DNA from: Pararhodonellum marinum
Lineage (GTDB): Bacteria > Bacteroidota > Bacteroidia > Cytophagales > Cyclobacteriaceae
Direction: 5' to 3'
Assembly (NCBI RefSeq): GCF_015354735.1
Contig: NZ_JACEFJ010000020.1
Coordinates: 1-64,000 of the forward strand
Length of the DNA stretch: 64,000 bases
Shown here: piece by piece, positions 17,794 to 27,381 of the stretch
Position numbering within the stretch: the stretch's first letter is position 1
How the letters are laid out: each line of letters starts with the position of its first letter
Translations under genes and position numbers: made by a program
The notes under the pieces: model-generated
What the model saw: the letters and a program-made list of their open reading frames with translations, nothing else
Told to the model about the DNA's origin: nothing
Databases searched by the model: none

Positions 17794-18882
17794 ATGAAAT
17801 CCCTAAGGAAAATCGGTTTTTACAGTGCCTTTATTCTCCCATTGCTCCTGGTGCTGGGCTATTTGGGAGGAGGATTTTGGATGTTGAGCATCCATTTGTT
17901 TGTTTTCGGTATGGTGCCTTTGATGGATTACTTTTTTCAGAAAGACCAATCCAATGTCCCAAAATCAGCCATCAGTGAGGTGGAGAAAGAAAAGTTTTAT
18001 CGATTGGTCACCTATGTGTGGGTTTATGTGCAATTGGGTGTTTTGATTTGGGCATTCTATATAGTGAGTCAGATGGACTTAGGGCTTATGGAATGGGTCC
18101 TGTTTACAACCGGAACTGCCCTGGTCACTGGAGGAGTGGGCATCACAGTGGCCCACGAATTGGGACACAAACAAAATCGCCTTGAACAGTTCTATGCCAA
18201 GGTTTTATTGATGACGGTATGTTACATGCATTTTTTTATCGAGCACAACCGAGGGCACCATGTCAGGGTGGCTACCCCTGATGATCCTGCGACGAGTCGT
18301 GTTGGAGAAAATTTTTATGCTTTTTGGTGGAGGTCAGTAACCGATGGATACAAAAGTGCATTAAGCCTGGAAAAGTCCAGACTTCGAAAAATTCAAATTC
18401 CATTTTGGTCCACGCAAAATCAGATGATACAATTTGCCTTTTGGCCCTTATGCTTTGTTGTATGCTTTACACTTGTTTTTTCTGGATTCCAAAACCGATT
18501 GGTTTTGGAAATTCCAATTTTCTTTTTTGCCCAAAGTGTTTTGGCATTCACCTTACTTGAATTGGTGAATTATCTGGAGCATTACGGTATGGAAAGGAAG
18601 CGGTTAGCTACAGGTAAGTACGAACGGGTTACTCCTTTGCACTCTTGGAATGCAAGCCATGTGGTGAGCAATTTCCTACTGTTTCAACTCCAGCGGCATT
18701 CGGACCACCATGCTTTTGCCCACAAAAGGTATCAGGTGCTTGACCACCATTCTGACAGTCCGCAGCTCCCAGCAGGCTATTCGGCCATGATCATTCTTGC
18801 CATGTTTCCGCCGTTATGGTTTAGCGTTATGAATCCCAGGTTGGAAGAATGGAAGAGACTCACATCCAATTTGAAAACCTGA
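17794..18882 (+). CDS. alkB: AlkB-type membrane alkane/fatty-chain hydroxylase
   Basis: A 362-residue integral membrane di-iron hydroxylase. The eight-His signature of alkane 1-monooxygenases is complete: HELGHK at 121-126, EHNRGHH at 150-156 and QRHSDHH at 300-306, plus the intervening LEHYG motif. Four or more transmembrane helices precede and separate the boxes. Relatives hydroxylate the terminal methyl of medium to long alkanes or similar chains using rubredoxin electrons; no rubredoxin gene is adjacent, so the redox partner is encoded elsewhere. The physiological substrate is unknown. It is transcribed alone. Confidence 0.9.
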   Translation: MKSLRKIGFYSAFILPLLLVLGYLGGGFWMLSIHLFVFGMVPLMDYFFQKDQSNVPKSAISEVEKEKFYRLVTYVWVYVQLGVLIWAFYIVSQMDLGLMEWVLFTTGTALVTGGVGITVAHELGHKQNRLEQFYAKVLLMTVCYMHFFIEHNRGHHVRVATPDDPATSRVGENFYAFWWRSVTDGYKSALSLEKSRLRKIQIPFWSTQNQMIQFAFWPLCFVVCFTLVFSGFQNRLVLEIPIFFFAQSVLAFTLLELVNYLEHYGMERKRLATGKYERVTPLHSWNASHVVSNFLLFQLQRHSDHHAFAHKRYQVLDHHSDSPQLPAGYSAMIILAMFPPLWFSVMNPRLEEWKRLTSNLKT

Positions 18883-19253
18883 ATTTGATTTAATGATTTG
18901 TGAGAAAAAAGATACATCTTTTTAATTTCCACGAAATTCAATGAATGTAGAAGAGACAGCAGAAATAAGACGTAAGTACTGTTGCCATTAACCGATTAAG
19001 TAAGATGCCAATGCCTATTCAATCAAACTTGTAACTGTGTGGTTAAAGCATAAAAAAGGCCCTGAATCTAATCAGAGCCTTTCCAGAAAAGAAGCTACTT
19101 TATCAGCCTAAAGCGTTCTGCTTACGCTGCACATTTCAAAACAAGATTCCGGATTCAATTCCAATATCCGCAAATATCCAATATCAGTTAATTGTCTAAC
19201 GGTGATTCTGAACATTTATTCGCAAATGCTAAGAAACGAAAATCGATGCTTTT
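18883..19253. other. Intergenic region between convergent alkB and ald
   Basis: A 371-bp stretch without a convincing gene. A minus-strand terminator lies at 19052-19081. A 15-codon ATG frame near 18940 is too short to support. Confidence 0.5.
19052..19081 (-). terminator. Terminator downstream of ald
   Basis: Read on the minus strand, AAGGCTCTGA and TCAGGGCCTT pair across a 6-nt loop (one wobble/mismatch) and are followed by TTTTTTA. It lies about 170 bp beyond the ald stop codon. Confidence 0.65.
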
Positions 19254-20372
19254 TTAATTTTCAAGATATTTCTCAACAGGAACAAATGGCAAACCAAATG
19301 CTTCCGCCACAGCCTCATACACAATATCCCCATGGATAATGTTCAGACCGGGTTTCAGTTCGGGGTTTTCCAATGCAGCTCTTTTCCATCCTTTTTCAGC
19401 CAATTGCATGGCATATGGGAGGGTGGCATTGGTCAAGGCCAAGGTGGAGGTGTAAGGAACTGCACCAGGCATGTTGGCTACACAGTAATGAACCACTCCA
19501 TCTATGACATAAGTGGGATCCTGATGGGTAGTGGGCTTGCAGGTTTCAATGCACCCACCCTGATCCACCGCAACATCCACCAATACAGTCCCTGGACGCA
19601 TGGCGCCCAGCATGTCTCTAGTGATGAGGTGAGGAGCTTTTGCCCCGGGTATTAGCACAGCGCCTACGATCAGGTCTGCATCCACAATCATTTTCCGAAT
19701 ATTGAATTCATTGGACATCATTGTTTTCACATTCGCCGGCATCACATCTGCCAAATACCGCATTCGGGGTAAGGAGACGTCCATGATGGTCACATCGGCG
19801 CCTAAACCAGCTGCCATCCATGCGGCTTGGGTTCCTACTACACCACCGCCTAGAATCAGGACTTTAGCAGGTAAGGTTCCTGGAACTCCGCCGAGCAGAA
19901 TACCTCTGCCACCAAGGGGTTTTTCAAGATAATTGGCTCCTTTTTGAACGGCCATTCTTCCTGCTACTTCGGACATTGGGATTAAAAGAGGTAAGCCGCC
20001 TGCTCTACCTTCCACCGTTTCGTAGGCCAAGCAAATGGATTTGCTTCGGACCATGGCTTTGGTCAGCGGTTCGTAAGAAGCAAAGTGGAAATAAGTAAAT
20101 AATAACTGGTTTTCCTTGATTAGGTTATATTCAGGTTCTATCGGTTCTTTGACCTTCATGATCATTTCTGCAGCATCATAGACCTCCTCTATTGTTGGAA
20201 GAATCTTCGCTCCTGCCGCCTCGTAAAGTGCGTCTGAAAAGCCACTTCCTTCTCCTGCTGTATGCTGCACATAGACCGTATGGCCCTTTTTCACTAATTC
20301 GATGGCACCTGCAGGGGTTAAAGCCACGCGGTTTTCGTTGTTTTTTATTTCCTTTGGAACACCTATGATCAT
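19254..20372 (-). CDS. ald: Alanine dehydrogenase
   Basis: A 372-residue enzyme that interconverts L-alanine and pyruvate with NAD. The N-terminal MIIGVPKEIKNNENRVALTP and the Rossmann motif LILGGGVVGTQAA (about residues 170-182) are family hallmarks, as is VDVAVDQGGCIETCKPTTH in the substrate domain. The open frame extends 39 codons further upstream, but the ATG at 20372 gives the standard length and start. It is transcribed alone, divergent from the 2-oxo-acid dehydrogenase E1 gene. Together they could link alanine and branched-chain or pyruvate carbon flow, which is inference. Confidence 0.95.
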   Translation of the reverse strand: MIIGVPKEIKNNENRVALTPAGAIELVKKGHTVYVQHTAGEGSGFSDALYEAAGAKILPTIEEVYDAAEMIMKVKEPIEPEYNLIKENQLLFTYFHFASYEPLTKAMVRSKSICLAYETVEGRAGGLPLLIPMSEVAGRMAVQKGANYLEKPLGGRGILLGGVPGTLPAKVLILGGGVVGTQAAWMAAGLGADVTIMDVSLPRMRYLADVMPANVKTMMSNEFNIRKMIVDADLIVGAVLIPGAKAPHLITRDMLGAMRPGTVLVDVAVDQGGCIETCKPTTHQDPTYVIDGVVHYCVANMPGAVPYTSTLALTNATLPYAMQLAEKGWKRAALENPELKPGLNIIHGDIVYEAVAEAFGLPFVPVEKYLEN

Positions 20373-20401
20373 GATAATCGCATTTGGGTTAATATTTTGG
20401 A

Positions 20402-20429
20402 CAAATATACACAGGGAATTTGAAACAAA
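20402..20429 (-). promoter_or_regulatory. Possible ald promoter
   Basis: On the minus strand a perfect -7 element TATATTTG (20409-20402) lies about 30 bp before the ald ATG. A TTTG at 20429-20426 is 16 bp upstream, slightly closer than the normal 17-23 bp, so the -33 call is weak. Confidence 0.35.
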
Positions 20430-20726
20430 AACCAAGTTCAGAAGGCATGTTTTGTCCTTTTCAAAATTTTCTTTTATTTTCAAAAACAAATTTTGAATTA
20501 AATACCAAAAATGAATTTTATTTTAAAAATTCTTTGTATTTAGTGTAAAATTTTAAGGCTAAAACACAATTTAATAAGATATATTCAATATAATAGCAGT
20601 TTCATTGCCAAGTTTATAAATATATGCTATTTAAATAAAAACAAAATAATATTCTTTGCCGTATAATTAATTTCAATTAATTCAGAATTTATTTTGGATA
20701 ATTGAACCAATTAATAGAGAATATAA

Positions 20727-20757
20727 TTTGTTATCCTGATAAAATTTTCTATTTTTG
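20727..20757 (+). promoter_or_regulatory. Bacteroidota-type promoter of the fused E1 gene
   Basis: TTTG at 20727-20730, a 19-bp spacer, then TATTTTTG at 20750-20757 match the TTTG/TAnnTTTG consensus of the Bacteroidota primary sigma factor exactly. Expected start is near 20764, leaving a leader of about 43 nt before the ATG. Confidence 0.6.
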
Positions 20758-20806
20758 ACATAAAACCTATAATAGGTCTTGAACCCAAATTGCTCTTAAG
20801 ATTAAA

Positions 20807-23221
20807 ATGGAAAAAGTGGCCATATTATCCAACAAGAAAATAAAAGCTGAACTGGACAAATCCCAGGTGATACGCGACTATCAACTCGCTCAGGAAAGCA
20901 GGCATGCCTCACTGATGGGTAGAAAAGAAGTATTTATGGGTAAGGCCAAATTCGGGATTTTTGGAGATGGTAAAGAACTGGCTCAGCTCGCCATGTCCAA
21001 GTACTTTGAACCTGGAGATTGGAGATCCGGTTATTACAGGGACCAAACTTTTATGTTTGCCGTGGGTGAACTGACCATCCAGGAATATTTTGCTCAGTTA
21101 TATGCCCATACAGATGAGGTAGCCGAGCCGGCTTCGGCAGGTAGACTTATGAACGGACATTTTGCTACCCGATCACTGAATCCGGACGGTAGCTGGAAAG
21201 ACCTCGCCAAAATAAAAAACTCCTCCGCAGACATATCTCCCACCGCAGGACAAATGCCCAAATTGTTGGGTTTGGCATATGCATCTAAATTGTTTAAGCT
21301 TAACCCTGCTTTAGCCAAACTGCCTAAATTTTCAAATCAAGGAAATGAAGTGGCTTGGGGCACAATAGGAAATGCTTCTACCTCCGAAGGGATGTTTTTC
21401 GAAACCATCAATGCGGCAGGTGTATTACAGGTGCCAATGGTGATTTCTGTTTGGGATGATGAATACGGGATTTCAGTTCCCAATGAATTCCATACCACCA
21501 AAGGCAGTATTTCTGAGGCTTTATACGGTTTTCAAAGAACCGAAGACAAAAAAGGTTTTGAAATCCTGGTTGTGAAAGGTTGGGATTATCCTGCTTTGTT
21601 GGAGACTTATAAAAAGGCATCAAAAATAGCAAGGGAAGAACATGTTCCAGTTTTGGTTCACGTGATTGAGATGACCCAACCGCAAGGGCATTCGACTTCT
21701 GGTTCACATGAACGGTATAAGCCAAAAAGCAGGCTTGCTTGGGAAGCAGAATATGATTGTCTACTTAAATTCAAAACTTTCATTTTGGAATCCGGATGGG
21801 CTACAGAGGAAGAGCTGGATGAAATAGACAAAAAGGCCAAGCAGACCGCAAAAGAATACAAAGACGCTGCCTGGAAGGCATTTCTGGGTGAAATCAAGCA
21901 GGAACTCAATGAGGCTGTTTCAATCCTGAGACAAGCAGCCGAAAAAAGTAGGGAAAAAGGTCATTTGGAAATGCTGGCAGATGAATTGAGTAAAACCATG
22001 AATCCGATTCGAAAGGATGTGATCAGTACGGTCAGGAAGGCCTTACTCTCGATGCGCCATGATGATGCAGAAGTGCGGGAACCGCTGAGGATTTGGTATA
22101 ATTCTCAAAAAGAACTGAACTACGATCGGTACAATAGCCACCTTTACAGCGAATCTGGATTCAGCACTTCCCACGTAAAAGAAATCCCCATTAAATATGG
22201 AGAGGAAGATGCCTTGGTGGATGGCCGCGAGATACTTCAGGCTTATTTTGACCAATTGCTTCAGAAAGATCCAAGAGTTTTTGCCTTTGGTGAAGATGTG
22301 GGTAAAATAGGGGATGTAAACCAAGCTTTTGCCGGATTACAGGCCAAACATGGTGAGTGGCGCGTAACTGACACAGGGATAAGAGAAGTTACCATCATAG
22401 GACAAGGTGTTGGAACAGCACTTAGAGGCTTGAGACCCATTGCCGAAATCCAGTACCTGGACTATTTGATTTATGCCTTACAGACTTTATCAGATGATCT
22501 GGCTTGCCTTCAGTACCGAACCAAAGGAGGTCAAAAAGCCCCTTTGATCATCAGAACAAGAGGGCACCGGTTGGAAGGTGTATGGCATGCGGGCTCTCCC
22601 ATTAGCATGATTTTGGGAAGTCTAAGGGGTATTTTGCTCTGTGTTCCAAGAGACATGACCCAAGCTGCGGGTATGTACAATACCCTGATGAAATCTGACG
22701 AACCAGCCTTGGTGATAGAATGTCTTAACGGATATAGGTTGAAGGAAAAAATGCCTTTAAATCTTGGAGAATTTACCGTACCCATGGGTATGCCGGAGGT
22801 ACTCAAAACCGGAAGTGATATCACTGTGGTAACTTATGGATCCATGTGCAGAATAGTACTTGAAGCTGCTGATCAACTTTTGGAATTAGGTATTTCCATT
22901 GAAGTAATCGATGTGCAAACGCTCCTTCCATTTGACAAATCCAACCGAATTCTTGAATCTATCCAAAAAACAAATCGAGTTATTTTTGCCGATGAGGATG
23001 TTCCAGGTGGAGCTTCAGCTTACATGATGCAACAAGTCCTTGAGGGACAGAAAGCGTATTATCATTTGGATGCCGAACCGGTTACTCTTACCGGCAAAGC
23101 CCATAGGCCGGCTTATTCCTCGGATGGAGATTATTTCTCCAAACCCAGTGTAGAGGATGTGGTGGAAAAGGCCTATGCCTTGATGTCAGAAGCAGATCCT
23201 AAACGGTTTCCCGCTTATTGA
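20807..23221 (+). CDS. Fused alpha/beta E1 of a 2-oxo-acid dehydrogenase complex
   Basis: An 804-residue thiamine-diphosphate enzyme in which the E1-alpha part (about 1-390) and E1-beta part (about 460-804) are in one chain. Alpha features are GRLMNGHFATRSL and NASTSEGMFFE; beta features are FGEDVGKIGD, DTGIREVTIIGQGVG and RTRGHRLEGVWHAGSP. The order and size match the branched-chain/2-oxoisovalerate type of Bacteroidota. In the ThDP/Mg loop the usual GDG...N pair reads G188-N189-A190 and D218, a reciprocal Asp/Asn exchange at the normal 29-residue spacing. E2 and E3 genes are not adjacent. Confidence 0.9.
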   Translation: MEKVAILSNKKIKAELDKSQVIRDYQLAQESRHASLMGRKEVFMGKAKFGIFGDGKELAQLAMSKYFEPGDWRSGYYRDQTFMFAVGELTIQEYFAQLYAHTDEVAEPASAGRLMNGHFATRSLNPDGSWKDLAKIKNSSADISPTAGQMPKLLGLAYASKLFKLNPALAKLPKFSNQGNEVAWGTIGNASTSEGMFFETINAAGVLQVPMVISVWDDEYGISVPNEFHTTKGSISEALYGFQRTEDKKGFEILVVKGWDYPALLETYKKASKIAREEHVPVLVHVIEMTQPQGHSTSGSHERYKPKSRLAWEAEYDCLLKFKTFILESGWATEEELDEIDKKAKQTAKEYKDAAWKAFLGEIKQELNEAVSILRQAAEKSREKGHLEMLADELSKTMNPIRKDVISTVRKALLSMRHDDAEVREPLRIWYNSQKELNYDRYNSHLYSESGFSTSHVKEIPIKYGEEDALVDGREILQAYFDQLLQKDPRVFAFGEDVGKIGDVNQAFAGLQAKHGEWRVTDTGIREVTIIGQGVGTALRGLRPIAEIQYLDYLIYALQTLSDDLACLQYRTKGGQKAPLIIRTRGHRLEGVWHAGSPISMILGSLRGILLCVPRDMTQAAGMYNTLMKSDEPALVIECLNGYRLKEKMPLNLGEFTVPMGMPEVLKTGSDITVVTYGSMCRIVLEAADQLLELGISIEVIDVQTLLPFDKSNRILESIQKTNRVIFADEDVPGGASAYMMQQVLEGQKAYYHLDAEPVTLTGKAHRPAYSSDGDYFSKPSVEDVVEKAYALMSEADPKRFPAY

Positions 23222-23280
23222 TTTATTGAAGAGGAGATTTGTCCTTAATAGATTACAACATATTCAAACTTTACTCTTTG

Positions 23281-23308
23281 ACCTCAGGCATTCCCTGAGG
23301 TTTTTTTT
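23281..23308 (+). terminator. Rho-independent terminator of the E1 gene
   Basis: ACCTCAGG and CCTGAGGT form an 8-bp perfect stem around a 5-nt loop, followed by eight T. It lies 60 bp after the E1 stop codon. Confidence 0.87.
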
Positions 23309-23409
23309 AAATTGGGCTGGAAACCAATTGGCTGCCCTTACTTTATGGTACCGGCAGGCCTTTTTCAAAGAAAAGCATGTATTTTGTAATCAACCTAAAA
23401 TCATCCTAG

Positions 23410-24441
23410 ATGAAAGCCCTTGTTTTGACCGCGTACAATAAATTGGTTTACCAAGATGAACCAATGCCCGAATACAAATTCGATGAAGTTCTTATCCGTG
23501 TAAAAGCCTGTGGCATTTGTGGGAGTGATGTGCATGGAATGGACGGCAGCTCCGGACGTAGGATTCCCCCACTTATCATGGGGCATGAGGCATCAGGAAT
23601 CATTGAAGAGGTCGGTAGCTCGGTGAGTGACTTTTTACCAGGAGACCGGGTGACCTTTGATTCCACCATTTATGAACTGAATGACTGGTACACCTTGCAA
23701 GGGAGGTACAATCTCAGTGATAATCGAAAAGTTTTGGGTGTGTCACCCAAAGAGTACCGCCGGCATGGTGCCTTTGCGGAATATGTGGTGGTCCCGTCCC
23801 ACATACTTTACAAGTTGCCCGATTCAGTTTCTTTTGAACAGGCAGCCATGGTAGAACCGGTTGCAGTGGCGGCACATGCAATAGACCTGACACCGATAAG
23901 GCTCGGAGAGACTGTATTGGTCATCGGCGCAGGGATGATAGGCTTATGCCTGATTCAGGTACTCAGACTTTCCAATGCAGGGACCATCATTGCCTTGGAT
24001 ATTGCTGAAGAGAAACTGGAATTGGCAAGAAAATTTGGTGCGGATTATACTTTTTTGTCCTCTGACCCAGAGCTAAAGGAAAAAATACTTTCCTTGACCC
24101 ATCAGCGGGGAGTAGATGTGTCTTTTGAGGCAGTTGGGGTAGGGGCAACTGTACAGACTGCTATTCAACTGGTGAGAAAAGGAGGTTCGGTTACCCTAGT
24201 TGGTAACCTCGCCCAAGAAATTAATTTTCCCCTGCAAGCTGTCGTCACACGGGAAATCCGACTTCAGGGAAGTTGTGCCATTGCCGGAGAATATGGCAAA
24301 GTTCTGGAAATGATGGAAAAGGGGCTGATCAAAGTAGATGATTTGCTCAGTGCCAAAGCACCTTTGAGTGAAGGGGCGGATTGGTTTAAAAGACTTTTTG
24401 ATAAAGAACCAGGCCTAAACAAAGTAATCTTAGAACCATGA
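23410..24441 (+). CDS. Zinc-type medium-chain sugar/polyol dehydrogenase
   Basis: A 343-residue MDR-superfamily dehydrogenase, closest in pattern to galactitol-1-phosphate, sorbitol or threonine dehydrogenases. The catalytic zinc ligands are visible as Cys37 in CGICGSD and His59-Glu60 in GHEASG; the NAD-binding glycine motif is GAGMIG near residue 178. The lobe that normally carries four structural-zinc cysteines (about 84-105) has none and reads DSTIYELNDWYTLQGRYNLS instead. The stop codon overlaps the start of the next Gfo/Idh gene by 4 bp, so both enzymes probably act on one sugar-derived substrate. Confidence 0.85.
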   Translation: MKALVLTAYNKLVYQDEPMPEYKFDEVLIRVKACGICGSDVHGMDGSSGRRIPPLIMGHEASGIIEEVGSSVSDFLPGDRVTFDSTIYELNDWYTLQGRYNLSDNRKVLGVSPKEYRRHGAFAEYVVVPSHILYKLPDSVSFEQAAMVEPVAVAAHAIDLTPIRLGETVLVIGAGMIGLCLIQVLRLSNAGTIIALDIAEEKLELARKFGADYTFLSSDPELKEKILSLTHQRGVDVSFEAVGVGATVQTAIQLVRKGGSVTLVGNLAQEINFPLQAVVTREIRLQGSCAIAGEYGKVLEMMEKGLIKVDDLLSAKAPLSEGADWFKRLFDKEPGLNKVILEP

Positions 24442-25562
24442 CATTCAAGACAGGAATTATAGGCTGTGGAAAGGTAGCTCATCTTCATGCCAAAGCTTTG
24501 AAGCAATTAGACAACTCAGTATTTTCTGCTGTTTATAGCCGGACCTTAACAAAAGCTGAGGATTTTGCGCAAAACTATGGGGTGAAAGCCTATGACAGCA
24601 TCACAGAGATGATTGTCAAGGAGAATTTGCAGGCAGTGGTGATCTGTACCCCTCATCCCAATCACAGAGATCCAGCCATCGAGGCGCTAAGATCCGGTGC
24701 CCATGTCATGGTTGAGAAACCCCTTGCTGCCAGTTTATCGGACTGCGATGCCATGATTAAGGTGGCCAAAGAACAGGGAAAGAAACTGTCTGTCATTAGC
24801 CAAAGGCGATTTTATGAGCCTGCCCAGCGGGTAAAACAGGCCATTTTAGACGGAAAGATTGGAGAACCTGCTTTAGCAACCGTGGTCATGTTGGGCTGGC
24901 GGGATGAAAAGTACTACCGTTCCGATCCTTGGAGGGGTTCCTGGGCCAAAGAAGGAGGAGGGGTCATGGTCAATCAGGCGCCACATCAACTGGACTTGTT
25001 GCTCTGGTATATGGGAGATATTGAGGAAGTTTACGGCACTTGGTCCAACATTAATCATCCCTACATCGAAGTGGAGGATACGGCATTGGCCATTGTGAAA
25101 TTCAAAAACGGGGGGCTTGGGAATATAATACTAAGCAATTCGCAGAAGCCTGGCATACATGGAAAGGTACACATCCATGGCAGCAATGGAGCATCAGTCG
25201 GTGTTCAGCCGGAGGGAGGGGCCATGTTCATAGCGGGCGTTTCCAAAATTGCGGAGCCACCCATCAATGACCTTTGGACAGTACAGGGAGAGGAACAGCA
25301 TCTAGATAGATGGATAAAAGAAGATACCGCTCATTTTAATCAAATTGATGCTACCGTTTATTACATTCAAAAGCAATTGGAAGAATTCATTGCAGCAATA
25401 AAGGAGAATAGGGATCCGATGGTCACCGGAGAGGAGGGTAGGAGAACGGTGGAATTGTTTACAGCAATTTATCGATCCAAAAGAGACAAAATGCCTATTT
25501 CATTTCCTTTACAACCTGAATTTGCAAGGGATGATTACGACGGGAGGATTCAAAAGAGTTAA
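24438..25562 (+). CDS. Gfo/Idh/MocA family oxidoreductase
   Basis: A 374-residue NAD(P)-dependent sugar oxidoreductase without signal peptide, so cytoplasmic. The N-terminal Rossmann fold starts GIIGCGKVAHLHAKAL, and the family motif EKP appears in MVEKPLAA near residue 95; the C-terminal domain contains GGGVMVNQAPHQLDLLLWY with the catalytic-type His. It overlaps the preceding zinc dehydrogenase by ATGA. Substrate is not deducible; inositol, keto-sugars and sugar alcohols are typical. Confidence 0.87.
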   Translation: MTFKTGIIGCGKVAHLHAKALKQLDNSVFSAVYSRTLTKAEDFAQNYGVKAYDSITEMIVKENLQAVVICTPHPNHRDPAIEALRSGAHVMVEKPLAASLSDCDAMIKVAKEQGKKLSVISQRRFYEPAQRVKQAILDGKIGEPALATVVMLGWRDEKYYRSDPWRGSWAKEGGGVMVNQAPHQLDLLLWYMGDIEEVYGTWSNINHPYIEVEDTALAIVKFKNGGLGNIILSNSQKPGIHGKVHIHGSNGASVGVQPEGGAMFIAGVSKIAEPPINDLWTVQGEEQHLDRWIKEDTAHFNQIDATVYYIQKQLEEFIAAIKENRDPMVTGEEGRRTVELFTAIYRSKRDKMPISFPLQPEFARDDYDGRIQKS

Positions 25563-25612
25563 TCCCAACTGTTCTGAAAAGGCCTGAATAGATAACCAAC
25601 TCAGATTCTACC

Positions 25613-26284
25613 TTAATTTCTTGAGATTTGTTGGAGGGTGAAATCCGGGGTGGATACCACATTGCTTTTGTTCAGCTGTCGATCTTGGATGTGGACGTCC
25701 AGACGTACGGTATCGTTTCTAAAAATAATATTCCACCCTGATGAAAGCATGGCATATCGGATGGTACCTTCTATGGGCTGCGTCCTGCCTTCATTCAGTA
25801 TTCTTGGGAATCTGCCATTGAAGGTAGTGAAAAAGGGAGGAGCGGACCAATCAAATTCTGTATAATTCCCTTGTCTTTTGATAAAAAACTTTACAAAAAT
25901 ATTGAAATGGTTGGGATTGATGCTTACCCATACCGTATCCCTGATTTCTATGTTATTGATAACGGGATTAATTTCCCAATCGAGGGGATTGTATGAAGGT
26001 GCATTGGGAGGCCGATTGCTGTAAGTGATTAGATTTCCCGTTGCATCTCTCAGATAATCAAGATTGTTAAAAGGTGGATCAGTATCCCTGGGGTTAAGTC
26101 CTAGGTCACCTTCGGAATCCCTAAAATCAATGGCTACAATCAAGGAATCAGAACCAGGGGTTTCGACAAATTCAACTGTATTGTACTCTATTTCAGGAAC
26201 TGTCGGGAAATTCTCTGGCGGGGTAACGCAGGCACTTAAGATTAAGCCGCAAAATAATATGTAACTTAGGTTTTTTACCTTCAT
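25613..26284 (-). CDS. Hypothetical lipoprotein
   Basis: A 223-residue secreted protein with lipobox LILSAC (Cys19) after a short hydrophobic leader. The body is beta-rich and has an acidic Ca-loop-like element DFRDSEGDLGLNPRD, a pattern seen in many Cytophagales lipoproteins annotated only as hypothetical. It ends convergent with the Gfo/Idh gene and starts back-to-back with the LuxE-like gene. No function can be assigned. Confidence 0.7.
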   Translation of the reverse strand: MKVKNLSYILFCGLILSACVTPPENFPTVPEIEYNTVEFVETPGSDSLIVAIDFRDSEGDLGLNPRDTDPPFNNLDYLRDATGNLITYSNRPPNAPSYNPLDWEINPVINNIEIRDTVWVSINPNHFNIFVKFFIKRQGNYTEFDWSAPPFFTTFNGRFPRILNEGRTQPIEGTIRYAMLSSGWNIIFRNDTVRLDVHIQDRQLNKSNVVSTPDFTLQQISRN

Positions 26285-26363
26285 GAGGGCGCACTAAATT
26301 TGAGGCTAAATATAGGCAATTGTTCAATAAGGTTGAAAAAATGCCTATGACATTATTTTAACG

Positions 26364-27380
26364 ATGACAATATTCAAAAGTTTTGTAGAAAAGGTTCAAA
26401 GTTGGGTGAGCACTGGTCACGAGAAATCACCTCAAGAGTTTGAGGCGTTGGCCATGGAGCTTTTTTATTTTCAAGCTGAGGCCAACCCTGTCTACAGGCA
26501 ATACCTTTCGGCTAGAAAAATCGATCCCGCAAGTATCCAATCCATACAAAACATCCCATATCTTCCTATCGGTTTTTTTAAATCCCATGCTGTCATTTCT
26601 GGAAGGGAGGCTGATTTTTCTAAATTTTATGCAAGCAGCGGAACTACCGGTGTCATTACAAGCAGACACTATATATGGAACGAGGCATTTTACCTTCAAC
26701 ACAGCAAAAGGCTGTTTGAGCAGCAATATGGTGCCTTAAGCGACTTTCATATCCTTGCTCTATTGCCTGCTTACCTGGAAAGAAAAGACAGTTCCTTGGT
26801 GGCAATGGCTGATTTTTTTATTCAAGAAAGCCAATCTCCAATTTCAGGGTTTTATTTGTATGAGCAGAAAGAATTAATCGAAAAATTGATTGCCATTCGG
26901 GATGACTCAAGAAAGGTACTCCTATTGGGCGTGACTTTTGCACTGTTGGATTTGAGTGAATCGGGATTTGCACTTCCTAAGATGTCCAATCTGACGGTAA
27001 TGGAGACCGGAGGGATGAAAGGCCGGAGAAAAGAGATGATACGGGAGGAGGTGCATGAGAGATTAAAAGTCTTTTTTCAGGTTGAAGCGATACATTCGGA
27101 GTATGGCATGACGGAATTGTTGTCTCAGGCTTATTCCAAAGGGGACGGGAAATATACCATGCCCCCGAGCATGCAGGTTTCGCTCAGAGAAATCAATGAC
27201 CCATTTTCTCCGAGCCACAGAAGCCAAGGAGGCATCAATCTGATAGATCTTGCCAATTTTCATAGTTGTGCCTTTCTGGAAACCCAGGATTTGGGACGTG
27301 TAGATGATAAAGGCTTTTTGGAGGTTTTGGGCAGGATTGATAACAGTGAAATCCGGGGATGCAATTTAATGGTCAATTAA
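26364..27380 (+). CDS. LuxE/PaaK-like acyl-protein synthetase or acyltransferase
   Basis: A 338-residue member of the acyl-adenylating branch of the ANL superfamily related to LuxE. Visible motifs are FYASSGTTGVITSRH near residues 90-104 (the nucleotide-binding Ser/Thr/Gly loop), VMETGGMKGRRKEM around 212-225 and IHSEYGMTELLSQAY near 242. LuxE-type proteins activate a fatty acid as AMP ester; in Bacteroidota these orthologues are not linked to luminescence and their acceptor is unknown. It is monocistronic. Confidence 0.8.
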   Translation: MTIFKSFVEKVQSWVSTGHEKSPQEFEALAMELFYFQAEANPVYRQYLSARKIDPASIQSIQNIPYLPIGFFKSHAVISGREADFSKFYASSGTTGVITSRHYIWNEAFYLQHSKRLFEQQYGALSDFHILALLPAYLERKDSSLVAMADFFIQESQSPISGFYLYEQKELIEKLIAIRDDSRKVLLLGVTFALLDLSESGFALPKMSNLTVMETGGMKGRRKEMIREEVHERLKVFFQVEAIHSEYGMTELLSQAYSKGDGKYTMPPSMQVSLREINDPFSPSHRSQGGINLIDLANFHSCAFLETQDLGRVDDKGFLEVLGRIDNSEIRGCNLMVN

Positions 27381-27381
27381 T

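Larger units (their letters stand above)
20373..20806. other. AT-rich divergent promoter region between ald and E1
   Basis: This 434-bp gap is very AT-rich and holds promoter elements in both directions. No gene is seen. Repeated AATTAA-type stretches occur but no clear operator. Confidence 0.5.

Noticed and set aside
23226-23441. Open frame of 71 codons between the fused E1 gene and the zinc dehydrogenase
   Set aside because: It runs through the E1 terminator hairpin and overlaps the next gene start; no domain or signal feature.
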